From contig OY970187.1 in assembly GCA_963708165.1 (NCBI GenBank), positions 372,001 through 436,000 on the forward strand: a stretch of DNA of 64,000 bases, read 5' to 3'. The stretch is from Rubricoccus sp963708165 (lineage in GTDB: Bacteria; Bacteroidota; Rhodothermia; Rhodothermales; Rubricoccaceae). The notes under the pieces are model-generated. The model was not told the origin of the DNA. It was given only the letters and a program-made list of their open reading frames with translations, and made no database searches. The translations under genes were made by a program, and so were the position numbers. Shown here piece by piece: positions 8,737 to 16,340 of the stretch (within the stretch, counting starts at the first letter, position 1; each line of letters starts with the position of its first letter).

Positions 8737-9536
8737 TTGACCCCAAAGACACTCTCCGCCGCCGTGTGATTCCGTGCCTCGATGTCAAGGCCGGGCGCGT
8801 GGTCAAAGGCGTCAACTTCGTCGGCCTGCGCGACATGGGCGACCCGGTCGAACTCGCCTCGCGCTACGAAGCCGAGGGCGCCGACGAGATCGTGTTCCTA
8901 GATATCGCAGCGTCCGCCGAGTACCGCAAGACAGCGCTCGACATGGTGCGCCGCACCGCCGCCGCGCTCTCCATCCCGTTCACGCTCGGTGGAGGCCTCC
9001 GCACGCTGGACGACGTGTACGCCTTCCTCGACGCGGGCGCGGACAAAATCGCGCTCAACACCCGCGCCGTCCAAGAGCCGGGCCTGGTGGACGACTGCGC
9101 CCGGCAGTTCGGAAGCCAGTGCGTCGTCGTGGCCGTCGATGTGAAGCCCGACACGCCAGAGGCCTCTGGCGACGTGCCTGCTCGCTACGGCGTGTACACC
9201 CACGGCGGGCGCGAGAAGACCGGCAAGGAAGGCCGCGCCTGGGCGCGAGAGCTCGCAGCCCGTGGCGCGGGCGAGATTCTGCTCACGGCTATCCACCGCG
9301 ACGGAACAGGCGAAGGCTTCGACACCGCGTTTACAGGAGGCTTGGCGCGCGAGCTGAGTTGCCAGGTCATCGCCTCTGGCGGCGCGTCCACGCCGCAGCA
9401 CTTCCTGGACGCCTTCGAAGCGGGCGCCGATGCCGTCCTCGCGGCCACGATGTTTCACTCCGGCGAGTACCACGTCGGCGACACCAAGCGCTGGATCGCC
9501 GAGCGCGGCATCCCGGTCCGCCTTCCCGACGCCTAG
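8733..9536 (+). CDS. hisF: Imidazole glycerol phosphate synthase cyclase subunit
   Basis: (beta/alpha)8-barrel enzyme that closes the imidazole ring and releases AICAR. Catalytic aspartates sit in VIPCLDVKAGRVVKG and VVAVDVK; phosphate-binding loops are FTLGGGLR and VIASGGAS. 267 residues, slightly long because TPEASGDVPA, written by a motif pair, enlarges a loop. The ATG overlaps the hisH stop. The stop codon TAG overlaps the first base of the motif palindrome at 9536. Confidence 0.97.
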   Translation: MIDPKDTLRRRVIPCLDVKAGRVVKGVNFVGLRDMGDPVELASRYEAEGADEIVFLDIAASAEYRKTALDMVRRTAAALSIPFTLGGGLRTLDDVYAFLDAGADKIALNTRAVQEPGLVDDCARQFGSQCVVVAVDVKPDTPEASGDVPARYGVYTHGGREKTGKEGRAWARELAARGAGEILLTAIHRDGTGEGFDTAFTGGLARELSCQVIASGGASTPQHFLDAFEAGADAVLAATMFHSGEYHVGDTKRWIAERGIPVRLPDA

Positions 9537-9553
9537 CCTCTGGCGCCAGAGGC
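9536..9553. repeat. 18-bp palindrome of the GCCTCTGGCG motif
   Basis: Perfect GCCTCTGGCGCCAGAGGC starting on the last base of the hisF stop codon, inside the his operon. Confidence 0.9.
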
Positions 9554-9575
9554 CTCTGACTCGCCGCCACACCGC

Positions 9576-9595
9576 GGACACCATGCATGGTGTCC
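9576..9595. repeat. 20-bp perfect palindrome upstream of hisA
   Basis: GGACACCATGCATGGTGTCC followed by CTAC, 20 bases before the hisA start and just after a motif palindrome. A near copy occupies the same place before hisD (10900-10919). Confidence 0.8.
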
Positions 9596-9614
9596 CTACG
9601 ATTTCTCTTCTGAC

Positions 9615-10853
9615 ATGATTATCCCTTCGATCGATCTCTCCGACGGCCAGGCTGTGCAGTGGCGCCAGGGGCGCGATCCGGTTCTCGCCCGCTCCGACGT
9701 GTTCGAGCTACTAGAGCGCTTCCGCCTCTACGGCGAGGTCGCGGTGATCGACTTGGACGCCGCAACCGGCGCAGGCTCCAACGCCGACCTGATCCGCGAG
9801 CTTCTGGCGACGGGCGCGCCGATCCGCGTCGGCGGTGGGATTCGCGATCTGGAAACGGCGCGTAACTGGCTCAAGGCGGGCGCCGCTCGCGTCATCCTCG
9901 GCACCGCCGCGCGCGAGGACTGGGTGACCAAGCTCCCGACCGCGCAGGTCGTCGTCGCGCTCGACGCCAGAGGCGACGAGTGGACCACGCACGGCTGGCA
10001 GGAAGGCTCGGGGCAGCAGGTCGCCGACCTGATCGCGCCGATGGCCCAGCGCTGCGGCGCGTTCCTCTACACGCAGGTCGAGAAGGAGGGCATGATGGAG
10101 GGTGTGGACTGGGAGCGCGTCGAGGCCGTCGTCAAGGCCTCGCCCGTTCCGGTGACCGTCGCGGGCGGGATCACGACGCCAGAGGACGTGGCGCGGCTGC
10201 ACCGGCTCGGCGCCGACGCGCAGATCGGCATGGCGATCTACACCGGCGCGATGGACCTAGACGACGCCTTCGTGGCCCAGGTGAACTTCGCCAAGGGCGA
10301 TGGCCTCGTGCCGACCGTCGCGCAAGACGCGGCCTCTGGCGAGGTGCTGATGGTCGCGTACTCGACCGAGGAAAGCCTGCGGCGCGCGCTCGCGGACCGC
10401 ACCGGCACCTATTGGAGCCGCTCACGAAACGAACTCTGGGAAAAGGGGCTCACCAGCGGCCACCGCCAGAGGCTCACGCGCGTAGATCTGGACTGCGACG
10501 GCGACACGCTGCTGTTTAAGGTGGAGCAGACCGGCAACGCCTGCCACCTGCCGCGCCACTCCTGCTTCCCGTCGCAGACCGCGCCGTTCACGCTCGCGAC
10601 GCTGGACGCGACGCTCGCGGACCGCATGGCGAACCCGCCCCAAGGCTCGTACACCGCCAAGCTGTTCGCGAGCGCCGAGCTTCGCGCCGAGAAGCTGCGC
10701 GAGGAGATCGAGGAAGTGCTGACCGCGCCCAACAAAGACAACCTCCGCTGGGAGGTCGCGGACGTGATCTACCACCTGCTCGCGCACGCTCGCGCTGAAG
10801 GCCTCTCGCTCGCTGACATCGAAGCCGAACTCGGCGCCCGTCACAGCGGCTGA
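9615..10853 (+). CDS. hisAIE: Three-domain histidine enzyme HisA-HisI-HisE (ProFAR isomerase / PR-AMP cyclohydrolase / PR-ATP pyrophosphatase)
   Basis: One 412-residue frame containing three enzymes. Residues 1 to about 228 are HisA, with IPSIDLSDGQAV and VVALDARG carrying the catalytic aspartates plus APIRVGGGIRD. Residues about 230-325 are HisI: GLVPTVAQD, TGTYWSRSRNELW, TSGHRQRL, DCDGDTLL and the zinc ligands in CHLPRHSCF. Residues about 330-412 are HisE, with LREEIEEVLTAPNKDNLRWE and DVIYHLLAHA. HisI-HisE fusions are common; adding HisA at the front is not something I recognise. Together they cover pathway steps 2, 3 and 4. No break in frame or linker is visible. Confidence 0.92.
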   Translation: MIIPSIDLSDGQAVQWRQGRDPVLARSDVFELLERFRLYGEVAVIDLDAATGAGSNADLIRELLATGAPIRVGGGIRDLETARNWLKAGAARVILGTAAREDWVTKLPTAQVVVALDARGDEWTTHGWQEGSGQQVADLIAPMAQRCGAFLYTQVEKEGMMEGVDWERVEAVVKASPVPVTVAGGITTPEDVARLHRLGADAQIGMAIYTGAMDLDDAFVAQVNFAKGDGLVPTVAQDAASGEVLMVAYSTEESLRRALADRTGTYWSRSRNELWEKGLTSGHRQRLTRVDLDCDGDTLLFKVEQTGNACHLPRHSCFPSQTAPFTLATLDATLADRMANPPQGSYTAKLFASAELRAEKLREEIEEVLTAPNKDNLRWEVADVIYHLLAHARAEGLSLADIEAELGARHSG

Positions 10854-10864
10854 CGCCGCACCCC

Positions 10865-10882
10865 GCCTCTGGCGCCAGAGGC
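10865..10882. repeat. 18-bp palindrome of the GCCTCTGGCG motif
   Basis: Perfect GCCTCTGGCGCCAGAGGC 11 bases after the hisAIE stop. Confidence 0.9.
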
Positions 10883-10899
10883 CTCCACTCCCCCCGTAC

Positions 10900-10919
10900 G
10901 GACACCATGCATGATGTCC
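10900..10919. repeat. 20-bp near-palindrome upstream of hisD
   Basis: GGACACCATGCATGATGTCC, one base different from the palindrome at 9576-9595 and again placed after a motif palindrome and before a his gene. Confidence 0.8.
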
Positions 10920-10976
10920 CTACTGTCCCGCCTGCATCGGAGCCGCCGCGAGGCTCACACACTGCTCGGACCCTCG

Positions 10977-12197
10977 ATGAACACCCAACTCGACACCATC
11001 TCAGCCGCCGACTGGCAACGCCCCTCCACCGACGAGGCCTCTGGCGCGATGGACGACGCGCGCGCGATCCTCGACCGGGTGAGAGCAGAAGGCGACAGTG
11101 CCATAACGGAGTACAGCGAGCGGTTCGACGGCGCCCCGCCAGAGGCCATCACCCTGCAACCGTTCGAGGCCTACGACCTCGCGCCAGAGGCCTCTGGCGC
11201 CATTCGCCTCGCGCACGAGCGTATCACGCGGTTCGCGGAGATGCAGCGCGAGAACTACCAGGACCGCGAGTTCACCGACGGAACGGGCACCTACGGCCAG
11301 CGCATCTCGCCCGTCACGAGCGTCGGCGCGTACATCCCAGGCGGGCGGCACCCGCTCGTCTCGACGGCACTGATGACGCTCGTCCCGGCGCGCGTGGCAG
11401 GCGTCCACACGCGCGTCGCGGTCTCACCCAGCGACGACCCCGCCATTCTCGCCGCGTGCAGCCTCGCAGGCGCGACCAGCTTTGTGCGCCTGGGTGGCGC
11501 CCAGGCCGTCGGCGCGTTGGCCTATGGCTCCGGCTGGACGCCCAAGGTGGACATGATCGTCGGTCCCGGAAACGCGTGGGTTGCTGCCGCCAAAACCCTC
11601 GTGCAAGGTGTCGTCGGCATCGACACCGTAGCGGGCCCCAGCGAAGTCCTCGTCATCGCAGGCCCAGATGCCAACGCGGAGTGGCTCGCGTGGGACCTCA
11701 TCGCGCAGGCCGAGCACGATCCTCTGGCATTCAGCGTCCTCGCGACGTGGAGCGAGGATCTGCTGGCACGCGTGCGCCAGAGGCTGAGTGAGATCCCAGA
11801 AGCCTCTGGCGCCATCGCCAGAGGCGGCATCCAGCTCGTGCTCGCGGACGACGAAGCCGGCGCCATCGCGTTTTCGGATCGCATGGGACCCGAGCACCTG
11901 CACGTCCACAGCGACACGCTCACGCCAGAGGCGTTCACGAGTTACGGCTCGTTGTTCCTCGGCGCCGAGAGCACCGTCGCGCTGGGCGACTACGTCTCTG
12001 GACCCAATCATACGCTGCCCACCGGTGGCTACGCGGCCGTCAAGGGCGGCCTCTCCGTCGGGGACTTTCTGCGCGTGCTCACGTGGCAGCGGGTGACCGC
12101 CTCTGGCGTGCGCGCCATCGGACCGGCGGCGGTCGCACTTGCAGAAGTCGAAGGGCTCACCGGCCACGCCGAAAGCGTGCGCCAGAGGCTGCGGTAG
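10977..12197 (+). CDS. hisD: Histidinol dehydrogenase
   Basis: 406 residues; zinc enzyme performing the last two oxidations to histidine. Seen: VGAYIPGGRHPL, GGAQAVGALAYG, VGPGNAWVAAAK, VAGPSEVLVIA, AEHDP, GPEHLHV and GPNHTLPTGGYA, covering NAD-binding and zinc/catalytic His-Glu positions. Start ATG at 10977 chosen; upstream in-frame codons extend into the spacer palindrome. It is rich in motif-derived peptides (DEASGAM, APEASGAI, IPEASGAI, RQRLR at the end). Last gene of the operon; it ends two bases from the convergent lipoprotein gene. Confidence 0.96.
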   Translation: MNTQLDTISAADWQRPSTDEASGAMDDARAILDRVRAEGDSAITEYSERFDGAPPEAITLQPFEAYDLAPEASGAIRLAHERITRFAEMQRENYQDREFTDGTGTYGQRISPVTSVGAYIPGGRHPLVSTALMTLVPARVAGVHTRVAVSPSDDPAILAACSLAGATSFVRLGGAQAVGALAYGSGWTPKVDMIVGPGNAWVAAAKTLVQGVVGIDTVAGPSEVLVIAGPDANAEWLAWDLIAQAEHDPLAFSVLATWSEDLLARVRQRLSEIPEASGAIARGGIQLVLADDEAGAIAFSDRMGPEHLHVHSDTLTPEAFTSYGSLFLGAESTVALGDYVSGPNHTLPTGGYAAVKGGLSVGDFLRVLTWQRVTASGVRAIGPAAVALAEVEGLTGHAESVRQRLR

Positions 12198-12198
12198 T

Positions 12199-12657
12199 TC
12201 ACCCGTCTCCCGGCGGGATAACAAGCGGGGCTGACGAGAACGACGCTTCCACCTCGTACAAGAACAGACCGTTTCGCCCTCGTGATACTTCGTACGTGTC
12301 CGTATCGCCGTCTTTCTCGACCTCGATCCTGTAACCGATACGCTCGTCGGCGTCCGGCTCGTACGGGATGCGGCCGGTCCACACCGCTGGCGTCGAGGCG
12401 GGAAAGCATTCCACGCTCTCGCTGACTCCGGCGATCTGAAGCGTCAGCCGATCCGCACCCACGTTAGAGACCGCTTCTAGACGTTGGTCTGCGCAGCCGT
12501 ACGCCTCCACCGTGCGAAGCGCCAGGAACGGTCCGCTCTGCGGTCGCTCCGGGAGCACACGGATCGAGAGCACCAGGTCACCTACGCCAGAGGCGTCGGG
12601 CTCGGTGGAGTCGCAGGCGGCGAACGCGAGAGCGAGCAGGAGGATTACAAATCGCAT
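12199..12657 (-). CDS. Small lipoprotein, paralogue of the neighbour at 12730
   Basis: 152 residues with a lipoprotein signal MRFVILLLALAFAAC and a Cys at the lipobox, then DSTEPDASGVGDLVLSIRV. The body shares a pattern with the next gene: GxGDLxL, a tEAY-like cysteine segment, an xRLxLxIxG strand, an SxECF/ARVCS cysteine and E.DG.TD.Y...R. It looks like a small beta-sandwich-type secreted domain with a likely disulfide. I do not recognise a named family and infer no function. Confidence 0.7.
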   Translation of the reverse strand: MRFVILLLALAFAACDSTEPDASGVGDLVLSIRVLPERPQSGPFLALRTVEAYGCADQRLEAVSNVGADRLTLQIAGVSESVECFPASTPAVWTGRIPYEPDADERIGYRIEVEKDGDTDTYEVSRGRNGLFLYEVEASFSSAPLVIPPGDG

Positions 12658-12729
12658 AGAATCGAAGAGGGTGTTTTCATACATACGGACCCGCGCCCTG
12701 CAGCGCTGCAGGGCCTCTGGCGCACGGTC

Positions 12730-13158
12730 CTACTCGGCCACGACGACGCGGGAGAAGCTACCGGAGCCAGTCAGCGCCAGAGGCCGTTCGTCGCTGGGCC
12801 GGTTGATGCGGTATCGGTCCGTCTCGCCGTCTTTGCGAAGCACGACCTCGTAGTTCTCGATCCCTGTCTCCGGGAGACGGACCGTCGCGCTCCAGGGGCC
12901 AAACGCTCTTGAGCACACGCGTGCCTGCGTGCTCCCCGTCACCTCGATTCGGATGGCCTCATCGCCGGTCTTTACCTCGACGCCGAGCGCGCACATCTCG
13001 CTGTACTCTGCTTCGGTCCGAATAAGGATCTGGTTGGTTTCATCAAACGGGTTCAGCGTTAGCGTGAGGTCACCGATACCCGTTGGGTCGGTGTCCGCGG
13101 AGTCGCACCCAAGCAGGAAAGCTGGGGCCAAGACAAGAAGCAGCGTGAGGAGGCGCAT
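12730..13158 (-). CDS. Small lipoprotein, paralogue of the neighbour at 12199
   Basis: 142 residues with signal MRLLTLLLVLAPAFLLGC and DSADTDPTGIGDLTLTL after the cysteine. Shared with the gene at 12199: GIGDLxLxL, EAEYSEMCALGVEVKTGDEAIRI, TGSTQARVCS and VVLRKDGETDRYRINR. The pair looks like a tandem duplication that has diverged strongly. Start at the ATG that gives a clean signal peptide. Function unknown. Confidence 0.7.
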   Translation of the reverse strand: MRLLTLLLVLAPAFLLGCDSADTDPTGIGDLTLTLNPFDETNQILIRTEAEYSEMCALGVEVKTGDEAIRIEVTGSTQARVCSRAFGPWSATVRLPETGIENYEVVLRKDGETDRYRINRPSDERPLALTGSGSFSRVVVAE

Positions 13159-13298
13159 GAGAGGCAGGGCAGTCTCTTCAGCCATACGGACCCCATGCCG
13201 AGAACGCTGCACCGCCTCTGGCGCCAGAGCCAGACACGACGAGGCCTCTGGCGAGTCGCGTCGCCAGAGGCCTGAATCTTCGGGCATCGCCAGAGGCG

Positions 13299-15137
13299 CT
13301 ACTCCACCGTCACGCTTTTCGCGAGGTTGCGCGGCATGTCCACGTCGCAGCCGCGCATGACCGCCACGTAGTAGCTCAGGAGTTGAAACGGCACGACGGT
13401 CAAGAGTGGCTCGAACGCGTCCAAGGTTTTGGGCACCTCGATCACGTGCTCCGCCAGATCGTCCAGGTCGCGGTTGCCCGTGTCGGTGACCGCGATCACA
13501 GATCCGCCTCTGGCGACGACCTCCTCGATGTTGCTCACCACCTTTTCGTACGTCGCCTCGCGGGTGGCCACGAACAGGACCGGCATAAAGCGGTCGATCA
13601 GCGCGATCGGGCCGTGCTTCATCTCCGCTGCGGGGTAGCCCTCGGCGTGGATGTAGGAGATCTCCTTGAGCTTGAGCGCGCCTTCGAGCGCGACCGGGAA
13701 GTTGACGCCACGCCCCAGGTAGAGCGCATTCTGCGCCAGCCGCATCTCGCGCGCGATGGCTTCGATCTTATCGGTCTGCTCCTCCAGAACCGTTCGGATC
13801 TGGTTGGGGATCTTGGCCAGCGCCTCTAGATTTTCCTTCAGGTCCGCGTCCGAGAGCACACCGCGTGTTTTGCCGAGCAAGAGCGCGATCTGCGCCAGAA
13901 CCGTCACCTGCGCCGTAAATGCCTTGGTCGACGCCACGCCGATCTCGGGTCCAGCGTGCAGGTACACACCCGCATCGGTCTCGCGCGCGATGGTAGAGCC
14001 CACCGCATTGACGACGCCGAGCGCGAGCACTCCGGCCTCTTTCGCCTGACGCACGGCCGCGAGCGTATCTGCCGTCTCGCCGCTCTGCGAGATCACGAGC
14101 ACCACGTCGCCTTCGTTGAGGATCGGGTCGCGGTAGCGGAATTCGCTCGCGTACTCCACCTCGACGGGGATGCGTGCGAAGCGTTCGATGAGGTATTCGC
14201 CCACCAGACCCGCGTGCCACGACGTGCCGCAGGCGCAGATCACGATCCGCTGCGCAGCCTCCAGTTCTTTCATCACGTCCTCCAGACCGCCCAGTTTGAC
14301 CGTGCCCTCATCGGCGCGGACGCGCCCGCGCATCGCGTTCTCTAGCGACTCGGGCTGCTCCATGATCTCCTTAAACATGAAGTGTTCGTAGCCGCCCTTT
14401 TCGATCTCCTCCAGGTCCCACTCCAGCGCGTGGACCTCCTTCGCGACCGGTGCACCGTCGATCTCCGTCACCTGATAGCTGTCTGCCTTCACGACGGCCA
14501 TCTCGCCGTCGTTGAGATAGACGACGTTGCGCGTGAACTCGATAAACGGGCTCGCGTCGCTGCCAATAAAGTGCTCGCCCTCGCCAATGCCGAGCAGCAG
14601 CGGGCTGCCGTTGCGGGCGACGATGAGTTCGTTCGGGTTGTCCTCCGACAGCGCCACGATGCCGTAGGCGCCTTCCACCTGCGTCAGCGCCTGGCGGATG
14701 GATTCGGCGAAATCCAGGCCGGTCTCTTTCTGAACGTCGTCGATGAGGTGCGCTAGCACCTCGGTATCGGTCTCGCTTTTAAACGAGTAGCCCTTTTCCA
14801 GAAGTCGGCGCTTGATAGAGCCGTAGTTCTCGATGATCCCGTTGTGGATAATCGCGAAGCGGCCGTCGCCCGCCAAGTGCGGGTGCGCGTTTACGTCAGT
14901 CGGCGCGCCGTGCGTGGCCCATCGCGTATGGCCCATACCGACGGTGCCCTTGATGGGGTTTGACTTCAGGAGAGAGGCAAGTTCTTCCACTTTGCCCTCC
15001 TTCTTGCGAACGTCCAGCGAGCCGTTCGCGACTGCGACGCCCGCCGAGTCGTACCCTCGATATTCGAGGCGCTTGAGGCCCGAGACGAGAAGGTCACCCG
15101 CTTGACGAGTTCCGATGTATCCAACGATTCCGCACAT
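13299..15137 (-). CDS. glmS: Glutamine-fructose-6-phosphate aminotransferase (isomerizing)
   Basis: 612 residues making glucosamine-6-phosphate for peptidoglycan and LPS. N-terminal Ntn glutaminase domain starts MCGIVGYIGTRQAGDLL (Cys2 is the nucleophile) with HTRWATHGAP; two SIS domains follow, with ICACGTSWHAG, ISQSGETADTLAA and AEMKHGPIALI, ending in PRNLAKSVTVE as usual. The ATG directly before CGIVG is the only sensible start because the cysteine must be exposed. Divergent from the ADP-ribosylglycohydrolase gene, with 182 bases between. Few motif copies occur in this conserved gene. Confidence 0.98.
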   Translation of the reverse strand: MCGIVGYIGTRQAGDLLVSGLKRLEYRGYDSAGVAVANGSLDVRKKEGKVEELASLLKSNPIKGTVGMGHTRWATHGAPTDVNAHPHLAGDGRFAIIHNGIIENYGSIKRRLLEKGYSFKSETDTEVLAHLIDDVQKETGLDFAESIRQALTQVEGAYGIVALSEDNPNELIVARNGSPLLLGIGEGEHFIGSDASPFIEFTRNVVYLNDGEMAVVKADSYQVTEIDGAPVAKEVHALEWDLEEIEKGGYEHFMFKEIMEQPESLENAMRGRVRADEGTVKLGGLEDVMKELEAAQRIVICACGTSWHAGLVGEYLIERFARIPVEVEYASEFRYRDPILNEGDVVLVISQSGETADTLAAVRQAKEAGVLALGVVNAVGSTIARETDAGVYLHAGPEIGVASTKAFTAQVTVLAQIALLLGKTRGVLSDADLKENLEALAKIPNQIRTVLEEQTDKIEAIAREMRLAQNALYLGRGVNFPVALEGALKLKEISYIHAEGYPAAEMKHGPIALIDRFMPVLFVATREATYEKVVSNIEEVVARGGSVIAVTDTGNRDLDDLAEHVIEVPKTLDAFEPLLTVVPFQLLSYYVAVMRGCDVDMPRNLAKSVTVE

Positions 15138-15319
15138 ATGAGGTTTAGAGAGGTGTCTGCGCGTAAGAAAACAGGTGACGGCGGTTCTGCCACCCCTTAG
15201 AACGGGAATGCGCCGCGAATCCGCACACATCCGCCTGACACGCCCCGGAGACCCTCTCGCCACATCTCAGCGCCAGAGGCCTCTGGCGTCCGGACTCTTC
15301 CACGCAGCCCTTTTCCATC

Positions 15320-16285
15320 GTGCCTCTGCGCTCTGACAAGATCCGAGGCGCTCTCTGGGGCCTCCTCATCGGCGACGCTCTCGGCGTGCCCTACGAGTTT
15401 CACTCGCCAGAGGCCCTGCCGCCTCTGGCGCAAATCGAAGTCGACCCACCCCCAGCTTTCTGCCGTGCGCATGCAGGCACGCCGCCCGGCACGTGGAGCG
15501 ACGACGGCGCGCAGGCGCTCGCGCTTCTGGCCTCGCTGCAGCACTGCGGACGGCTGGATGCGGACGACCTCGGCCAACGTCTCGTCGCATGGCTTACATC
15601 TGGCTACATGGCCGTAGATGGCCGCGTATTCGACTGTGGCATTCAGACCCGCGCGGCGCTCCAGCGTATCCAGCGCGGCACGCCTGCGCCGGAGGCGGGC
15701 GACACGCACGAGATGGCGAACGGCAACGGCTCGCTGATGCGCGTGCTGCCTCTGGCGCTGTGGCACACCGGGACGGACGCGGAGGTGGTGGCCGATGCGG
15801 CGCTGCAATCGCGCGTTACGCACGGGCACCCGCGCGCCCTGGTGTGCTGCGCGCTCTACTGCCTGTGGGCGCGGCACGTGCTCAACGCCTCTGGCGCCGA
15901 CACGGAGCGACCCGCTGGGTCGAACCAACCGAAAGCCTCTGGCGACGGCTGGGACACAGCAGTGGCGTCACTGCGCAAGATCTACGCACCCGGCTCGCCA
16001 GAGGCGCGCGAACTGGACATCGTGCTCACCTTCGACGCGCCGACCGGCTCGGGATACGTCGTGGACTGCCTCCACTCGGCGCGTGCCTGCCTCGCAAAAG
16101 GCTCGTACGAGGCGGTCGTCAAAGCGGCGGTCGCGATGGGTCATGACACAGATACGACGGCCTGCGTGGCGGGCGGCCTCGCGGGACTCCGCGATGGCGT
16201 GAGAGCGATTCCACACACCTGGCGCCAGAGGCTGCGGGGACAGGACCTCGTAGAGCCGCTGCTTGCTGAGCTACTGGCCGGGTAG
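15320..16285 (+). CDS. ADP-ribosylglycohydrolase family protein
   Basis: 321 residues with the family signatures GALWGLLIGDALGVPYEF, GTWSDDGAQALALL, EMANGNGSLMRVLPLAL and the metal-binding GHDTDTTACVAGGLAGL. Such enzymes remove ADP-ribose from proteins, nucleic acids or small metabolites; which substrate cannot be told here. GTG start at 15320. It faces DAHP synthase convergently, with an inverted motif pair between the two stops. Confidence 0.93.
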   Translation: MPLRSDKIRGALWGLLIGDALGVPYEFHSPEALPPLAQIEVDPPPAFCRAHAGTPPGTWSDDGAQALALLASLQHCGRLDADDLGQRLVAWLTSGYMAVDGRVFDCGIQTRAALQRIQRGTPAPEAGDTHEMANGNGSLMRVLPLALWHTGTDAEVVADAALQSRVTHGHPRALVCCALYCLWARHVLNASGADTERPAGSNQPKASGDGWDTAVASLRKIYAPGSPEARELDIVLTFDAPTGSGYVVDCLHSARACLAKGSYEAVVKAAVAMGHDTDTTACVAGGLAGLRDGVRAIPHTWRQRLRGQDLVEPLLAELLAG

Positions 16286-16290
16286 CAAAA

Positions 16291-16318
16291 CGCCAGAGGC
16301 CCCACAGAGCCTCTGGCG
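16291..16318 (-). terminator. Inverted motif pair acting as a probable terminator between convergent genes
   Basis: CGCCAGAGGC (16291-16300), an 8-base loop, then GCCTCTGGCG (16309-16318): a perfect 10-bp stem from two copies of the iterated motif. On the minus strand the stem is followed by TTTTGC, so it should terminate the DAHP synthase transcript. On the plus strand it follows the ADP-ribosylglycohydrolase stop by six bases. Confidence 0.7.
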
Positions 16319-16340
16319 TGATCCATCTGAAGACGGGGTG

